A DNA stretch of 64,000 nt from CAIWHR01 sp963709525 (GTDB lineage: Bacteria; Pseudomonadota; Gammaproteobacteria; Burkholderiales; Casimicrobiaceae), in assembly GCA_963709525.1 (NCBI GenBank), contig CAVPXB010000026.1, forward strand, positions 22,540 through 86,539, written 5' to 3'. The stretch's first letter is position 1. The number at the start of each line of letters is the position of its first letter. Made by a program: the position numbers and the translations under genes. Below the pieces are notes generated by a model, which was not told the DNA's origin, did not search any database, and saw nothing but the letters and a program-made list of their open reading frames with translations. Shown here in pieces: positions 59,069-64,000 of this stretch.

Positions 59069-61008
59069 TTGCTTTCGCTGATCATCCCCGGCGCAGGGCA
59101 GTATCTACCTGGGCAAGCGCGAGCGCGGGGTGTTGATCCTCGTCGCGGCGCTGGCGCAGGGCTATTTGATCCCCTGGGCGCTCGACAATTTCCGCATCGC
59201 CAAGGTGAGCCTGGGCGGCGTCCAGACCAGTTGGCTGCTGGCCCTCTTCGCGCTCTTCTGGCTCTGGAACGTCTATGATGCCTATTGCCAGGCGCGGGGC
59301 AAACGCGGCCTGGGTGGGCTTGGGCTGCTCCTGACGGGGCTGGTCATCTACATCATCGCGTGGCAAGTCACGGACGTGCGGCTCGACCGCCTGGTCACGC
59401 GCTTCGGCAACGCGCTCAAGATCTTCAACGACATCATCCATCCCGATCTCTTCACGCGCAACGCCGCGGGCGCGTGGGTTCCCAGCGAGAATTTTGGATA
59501 CATCTTCGGCAACATCGTGCCGAAGCCCGCGCCCGACCTGCTGGTGCGCCTGGGGTTCGTGCAGGCCGGGGCGCCGCTGCCGACCTTCCAGGCGGGCAAG
59601 ATCATCGAGACGATTGCGCTCGGCCTGATGTCGACGATCTTCTCCACCATTCTCGCCATCCCCGTCAGCTTCCTGGCCGCACGCAACATCATGTCGCGCA
59701 TCCCCGGCGGCGTCGCGATCTACTACGTGGCGCGCACCCTCCTCAACATCGTGCGCGCGGTGGACACCCTCATCTGGGGCCTGATCGTCGTCCTGTGGGT
59801 GGGCCTGGGGTCGTTCGCCGGCGTGATCGCGCTCACCATCCACTCGGTGGCCGCGCTGGCGAAGCTGTTCTCCGAGGAAGTCGAGCACATTGACCCCGGC
59901 CCCATCGAGGCCGTCACCGCGACCGGCGCGAACCTGTTCCAGACCATTCGCTACGCCGTCATCCCGCAGATCGTGCCGCCGTTCCTGGCCTATACCCTGC
60001 TGCGGTGGGACATCAACATGCGCTCGGCGACGGTCGTCGGGTTTGTGGCCGGGGGCGGCATCGGCTACTTCGTGGTGGAGACGATCCGCAAGAGCGGGTA
60101 CACGCAATACGCCGCGGCGCTGTGGGCGGTCGCCATCGTCGTGATCATCGTGGACTACGTGAGCGCGAAATGGCGGGAACGCATCATGGTGGGCACGACG
60201 CAGACGGTCGTCAAGCCCTGGCGGCCGTTCTACAAGTCGCTGCGGGCCTGGTTCTACATCATCGTCGGCGGGGCGGTCTTCGTCTATCTCTGGGGGCTGT
60301 GCGGGATTGACCTGAAGCTGCTGCTCGATCCCGCGCCCACCTTGGGCGATTTCGTGCGCCGCTTCCTCTCGTTCAACCTGGACCCCGAAGTCGTCAGCAC
60401 CGTGGTCAGGGAGATGATCGTGACGATCTTCCAGGCGTTGCTGGCCACGACGCTGGGCGCGCTCCTGGCGATCCCCTTCAGTTTCCTGGCCGCGCGCAAC
60501 CTGACCGGCCGCAGCCGCCTTTCGATCTGGATCTACTACCTCACGCGCGGCATGTTCAACATCCTGCGCTCGATCGAGGCGCTGCTGTACGTGGCGATCT
60601 TCTTCTACTGGGTGAGCTTCGGCAGCTTTGCCGGGATGCTGGCGCTGGCGGTCACGACCTTCGGGTTGATCGGCAAGCTCTTCTCCGAGGCCATCGAGAA
60701 CATTGACGCGGGGCCGCTGGAGGCGATCACCGCGACCGGCGCGACGCGCTTGCAGGCCATCGTCTACGGCATCCTGCCGCAGATCATCCCGCCCTTCGTC
60801 TCCTACTCGATCTACCAGTGGGACATCAACGTGCGCATGGCGACCATCGTCGGCTTCGCCGGCGGCGGCGGGATCGGCAACCTGCTCTACAACGACTATT
60901 TCCCCTTCAGCAAGTATCGCTCCGCCGGCACGGCCGTCGCGGCGATCGTCATCGTGGTGGCGATCATGGATTTTGTCGAGCGCGAAGATAAGAGAGAAGT
61001 TGGTGTAG
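59069..61008 (+). CDS. phnE: Tandem-fused phosphonate-type ABC permease (PhnE-PhnE)
   Basis: About 645 residues made of two PhnE-like halves. Half 1 (to about residue 360) has SFLAARNIMSRIPGG, VLWVGLGSFAGVIALTIHSVAALAKLFSEEVEHID, AVTATGANLFQTIRYAVIPQIVPPF (EAA loop) and DYVSAKWRERI. Half 2 repeats the order with SFLAARNLTGRSRL, GSFAGMLALAVTTFGLIGKLFSEAIENID and AITATGATRLQAIVYGILPQIIPPF. An indel near 59,100 joins LSLIIPGAGQ to YLGKRERGVLILVAAL, so the start is upstream, probably TTG at 59069. A one-base insertion near 60,977 masks the true end SAKIREKLV and stop at 61006-61008; the uncorrected frame runs into the next gene. Confidence 0.9.
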
Positions 61009-61042
61009 GGCAACGGATGGCAACGGATAAGCGGATAGACGC

Positions 61043-61396
61043 ATGGAAAATCAATTTATGCCTGACTATGCCGTCCGCCCTGGTGAAACCCTTCTGGAGA
61101 CCATCGAAGCGCTGGGGGTGTCGCCGGTTGAGTTGGCCGAACGCACCGGCCAACCCCGCCAGACGGTGCGGCGGATAATCCAGGGCCAGACGCCCGTCAC
61201 TCCTGAAATGGCGGTGCAATTGGAGCGCGTGCTGGGGGTGCCAAAGGAATTCTGGACGAACCTGGAACGGCAGTATCAAGAGACTGTGGCCCGTCAGTCA
61301 GAACGACGCAGCGACGTGCGAATAGCCCCTTCATCCAAACCCGTGCGGCCGGTTCGTCGTCAACCGGCGATGCGTCTCAAAGGCAGCGAAAAGTAG
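61043..61396 (+). CDS. HigA-like XRE-family antitoxin or regulator
   Basis: A 117-residue protein. The region PGETLLETIEALGVSPVELAERTGQPRQTVRRIIQGQTPVTPEMAVQLERVLG is a HigA-type XRE helix-turn-helix, followed by VPKEFWTNLERQYQE, the standard HigA helix. The tail is basic and disordered (RIAPSSKPVRPVRRQPAMRLKG). No HigB-like toxin gene is next to it, so it may be an orphan antitoxin or a stand-alone regulator. It lies 34 bases after the corrected phnE stop, but no functional link is evident. Confidence 0.8.
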   Translation: MENQFMPDYAVRPGETLLETIEALGVSPVELAERTGQPRQTVRRIIQGQTPVTPEMAVQLERVLGVPKEFWTNLERQYQETVARQSERRSDVRIAPSSKPVRPVRRQPAMRLKGSEK

Positions 61397-61857
61397 GCAA
61401 TCAAGCGTGACTCGTTGAAATCCAAGATTATCAGGTGCGCTATGCGCACGTGACGCAACCCGCTGGCGAAAATCCAGAGTTCGCTCGACAACATGCGGTT
61501 GTAAGTGATGGTGGCGCGGAGCTCCCTTGCCGGTCGAACCGACACGAAACTCGCAGGTGACACGGGTCAGGGAGTGTTATCACGACAGTTTTGTGTCGTG
61601 GAACGTGTGTTTACTGCCATGCCCCTAATCAGTAAAAAGACAGGCAGAGGGTTCGCACAAATAGCAAAGAATCGTTGATTCATGTAAGCATGGGAGTAGG
61701 ATAGCCCGGCCCATTCAGGCGTTGGGTATAGGATCGGTTGTAGCAATGTATGGTGAAAAGAAAATGGGCGAGGCAATACTTTCTCCCAAATTTCCCATCA
61801 GGACGCCTCAATTTCCTCTGTAAGCATTGAACGGTTGCGCCCCTTCTATCATCAAGG
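61397..61857. other. 461-base region without a recognisable gene, lower GC
   Basis: Base composition is visibly less GC-rich than in the preceding 60 kb. Short open frames on either strand are not protein-like. CACGACAGTTTTGTGTCGTGG (about 61,577-61,597) is an 8-9-bp hairpin. I see no promoter or repeat I can name. Confidence 0.5.
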
Positions 61858-63490
61858 GTGACGAGGACGACATTGGTGTTCTTTGTAGGCGCTGGCGCCT
61901 CCGCTGCTGGAGACACACGAATGCCTACCACACCGGCCCTGCTCCAACAGATTTTGCCCCTGGATGCACTAAAAGTGTACAGTGGACTCCGACCTCGAAG
62001 GCAGCGATCTCGCAAATGCAATAAAGGATGCCAGTCAACACATCGGTTTTGAGATCACATTGAACGACTTCTGGCAAGTTTGTCGAAAAGCGACCATGTT
62101 GCTGTACAAGTCCTTAGCTAAAATTGAGCAGGGATGCCATACCCAACCGGGTTGATTCTTTCTTGGCTTATTGGCTATCCACAGGTGGGACGGTACTGCA
62201 ACGAATTATGACCGCCTCATCGAAAGAGAATGGCTGAAAGTAGATCAAAGCATTGGCGTCCGATATCAGGAGGGAGGTCCTAATTCGTTTGCGGACTGGC
62301 GGGAAGATTTGAACCGAGGAGTCTCTGTTCAAGTTCACGGTTCACTAGATGCTGCGGAAAGCTGCCTGGGCGCAATCGAGCATGTCCGACTCGCCTTAGC
62401 TGGTCACAGGGCGGACCTCCTGGCCGATATCGTGCAGCACAAGCCACTTTGCTTTGTCGGCTGGCGGGGTTGATCCTGATATTCCGCCCTTGTTGTCCGA
62501 CCTATATAACACAAGAGATTCCTCGTTACCTGTTTTTTGGATTCACTACGAAGGCAGTCCGCCGGAGAACTCACTTCGATCCAGGACGCCATTGATGGAA
62601 CCTCGCCTTTGCTTAGAAAGTACGCGAGTGATCAGCCGATCCTCACTGACGCCAACCGCGGTTTTCGAGGGTGATGCTGGAGTGGATCGGGAGAGGATTC
62701 GTTTCCAATCCATCACTTGCGCCAATGGCGGGCTTAAAGAATTTCAGGCAGGCAGTTGGCCAATGCTCAGCAACGAGCGTCACCCGATTCGTCGGAATTT
62801 CCCTTCAATCAACGCGGTGGGCGGCTGGATGCAGCTGAACAGGTCTTGAATGTTGCCCTGAAACTTGCCAGACCGCCGAAGAGCAGTCAGCGGCTTTGCA
62901 GGAAATACAGCAGATGACGGCAGAAGAACGATAAATCGGGAAAGACCAGAAAAGAGTTCGTCAAGTCCTGGGAGACAAGCCTGATCCTTGGCAGCAACTC
63001 AACACGGATTTTGGATTGCTCTCAATGACAATCAGCACTCTGCAATCGCGACTGGTTGTTTCTAGACTTCCCGGACTATTTCGCAGATATAGACAGGACA
63101 TTGAAACCTTGCGCAGAGTGACAACCGACAGGGAATCGGTTGCGCTGCACGAGTCGCTGCTGCACCTGTATCTGGGAAGGTTGCGCTTCAAACTACTTGG
63201 CCGGTGGCGGTAGTCGTGTCTCCTTTGGCTGATTGGATACTGCGACCCTTTGATATCGCCCGCTCGACCATAAACGATGCGAAAGATATTCATACACATT
63301 TCGCCGCGTCGATGTATTGGGATACCGTGCAGTGACTCTAGCTAGCTTACGTCGCTGTGGGAACGCAGGACAAGATGTCTCCGAAATTGACAGGTTAATC
63401 GCAATATTGAATGATGATGCTAACGCGAGGCATTGGGAGAATCAGCGTCATGAGATAGAACTACACTGCGGCGATTCAGCTCAACTTTAA
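61858..63490 (+). pseudogene. SIR2-family protein, shattered by frameshifts
   Basis: Compensated pieces give a SIR2-like NAD-binding protein. TLVFFVGAGASAAGDTRMPTT (61,870 on) holds the GAGAS motif at 61888-61902. Next come ANAIKDASQHIGFEITLNDFW, then DSFLAYWLSTGGTV and TNYDRLIEREW (TNYD at 62201-62212), VHGSLD (62336 on), GVDPDIPPLLSDLYNTRDSSLPVFWIHYEG and IDGTSPLLRKYASDQPILTDANRG. At least seven indels are needed. Downstream to 63490 there are helical fragments (LDAAEQVLNVALKLA; RLPGLFRRYRQDIETLRRVTTDRES; DVSEIDRLIAILNDDANARHWENQRHEIEL), which may be a TPR-like C-terminal domain. Similar SIR2 proteins act in NAD-depleting phage defence, but this subgroup is not assigned. Decay or sequence error cannot be separated here. 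Confidence 0.6.
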
Positions 63491-63740
63491 AGGCTCTCCG
63501 GCCTTTCGCGGGGGTACGCGGTTTCTGGGCAATCAGATGTGCGGCCCGTGCGATGAAAAAGAGTTGAGGGTGCCCAGATTCAATCGTTTTGATCGTTCGG
63601 CATAAGGACTCGCAGTTGTGCTTGCAATCCATAACCCTTCCCGCTATAGGCCGGAGAGCCACTTTGAAGAAAAAGTTGACGTTCAAGCTGTCGCTAACGA
63701 AATCTTGCGATACAATAAGGATATGCTTCCGCTCCTCTGA
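63491..63740 (+). pseudogene. Coding-like remnant, unidentified
   Basis: One frame reads KGSPAFRGGTRFLGNQMCGPCDEKELRVPRFNRFDRSA before a stop. After it the same frame reads VVLAIHNPSRYRPESHFEEKVDVQAVANEILRYNKDMLPLL to a TGA at 63738-63740, which looks like a genuine protein C-terminus. I recognise no family. It could be the end of the SIR2-like gene or a separate broken gene. The 63741-63956 stretch after it holds no gene I can see. Confidence 0.3.
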
Positions 63741-63956
63741 TAAAGAAGAACGCACGGCTGTAAACACACGCCACTCGCCAGGCGGCGGAGAGGGCGGTGC
63801 GCGGCAAAAGTGAAGCCGATTTCCGCCGCCCGTCGTCGGGGCAACGGCGTTCCCCGTCATGCCGTTGCGATTCAAATGCCGGCTGGGAAGCATTTCGCTC
63901 GCCTGTCGGCTTTGATGATATAATCGGGTCACGGTATTGGTTCAGGAGGCGTCGAG

Positions 63957-64000
63957 ATGGCCAGGAAATCACAACTGTTAGGGCGTTACATCGTTGCTGA
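63957..64000 (+). CDS. DUF433-like protein, N-terminal fragment (runs off window)
   Basis: ATG at 63957 has a perfect AGGAGG at 63944-63949. The visible 14 codons, MARKSQLLGRYIVA, match the start of DUF433 proteins, where xxLGRYIVADPxICHGKPTFRGTRI is the usual beginning. DUF433 proteins are small antitoxin-like DNA-binding proteins, often paired with a PIN-like (DUF5615) toxin downstream; that part lies outside the window. Confidence 0.55.
   Translation, partial: MARKSQLLGRYIVA

Overview
The window carries no rRNA or tRNA gene, so taxonomy can only be inferred from gene content and style. It appears to contain two unlike blocks. Positions 1 to about 43,160 look like a high-GC, denitrifying or nitrate-respiring betaproteobacterium: NarXL, NarGHJ, paired NarK transporters, Yej- and Dpp-type peptide importers, ridA, and REP-like repeats of the kind common in that class. 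From about 43,250 to the right end the style changes to something like Chloroflexota (Anaerolineae): a lipoprotein with a KAPEPT linker, a tandem-fused PhnE, hic modules, a StrB-like kinase, heptamer and octamer repeats, and a very high density of single-base frameshifts. A response-regulator/PAS gene is cut off at the boundary. The window is therefore either a chimeric metagenome contig or, less likely, a large transfer.

Left block, 1-12.4 kb: a nitrate respiration locus read on the minus strand, narX-narL-(membrane methyltransferase), then narK1-narK2-narG-(38-codon ORF)-narH-narJ, which runs off the left edge. narG carries two single-base insertions. A near-consensus FNR/Anr box lies between narX and the divergent pyruvate phosphate dikinase gene (12.7-15.5 kb). 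15.6-19.3 kb encodes a solute-binding/PAS/GGDEF/EAL sensor for cyclic-di-GMP. 19.5-25.2 kb is yejABEF. Divergent from it are an SDR, a GH88-like unsaturated uronyl hydrolase and a TehA-like channel (25.3-28.5 kb). 28.5-30.4 kb has two small proteins and a cluster of repeats.

The most coherent unit is at 30.4-39.2 kb. ridA is divergent from an operon with a peptide-binding protein, two permeases, two ATPases, an RpiR-type regulator and an N-acyl-D-amino-acid deacylase with all expected metal and catalytic residues. The shared intergenic region has a sigma-70-like promoter and two palindromes suitable as RpiR operators. I read this as a regulated uptake and catabolism system for N-acyl-D-amino acids or D-residue peptides. 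Two inverted REP/tandem-repeat elements and a large imperfect palindrome are embedded around it. 39.3-43.1 kb holds an acyltransferase (frameshifted), a TPR lipoprotein and a TolB/TPR regulator.

Right block: response regulators (43.2-44.8 kb), an MFS transporter, Nudix and antibiotic-kinase genes, a broken hicB-hicA pair, penicillin-binding protein 1A, surE, ilvE, two membrane protein genes, a glycosyltransferase, a phosphonate/phosphite-type ABC importer (phnD, phnC, double phnE), a HigA-like antitoxin, a shattered SIR2-domain gene and the start of a DUF433 gene at the right edge.
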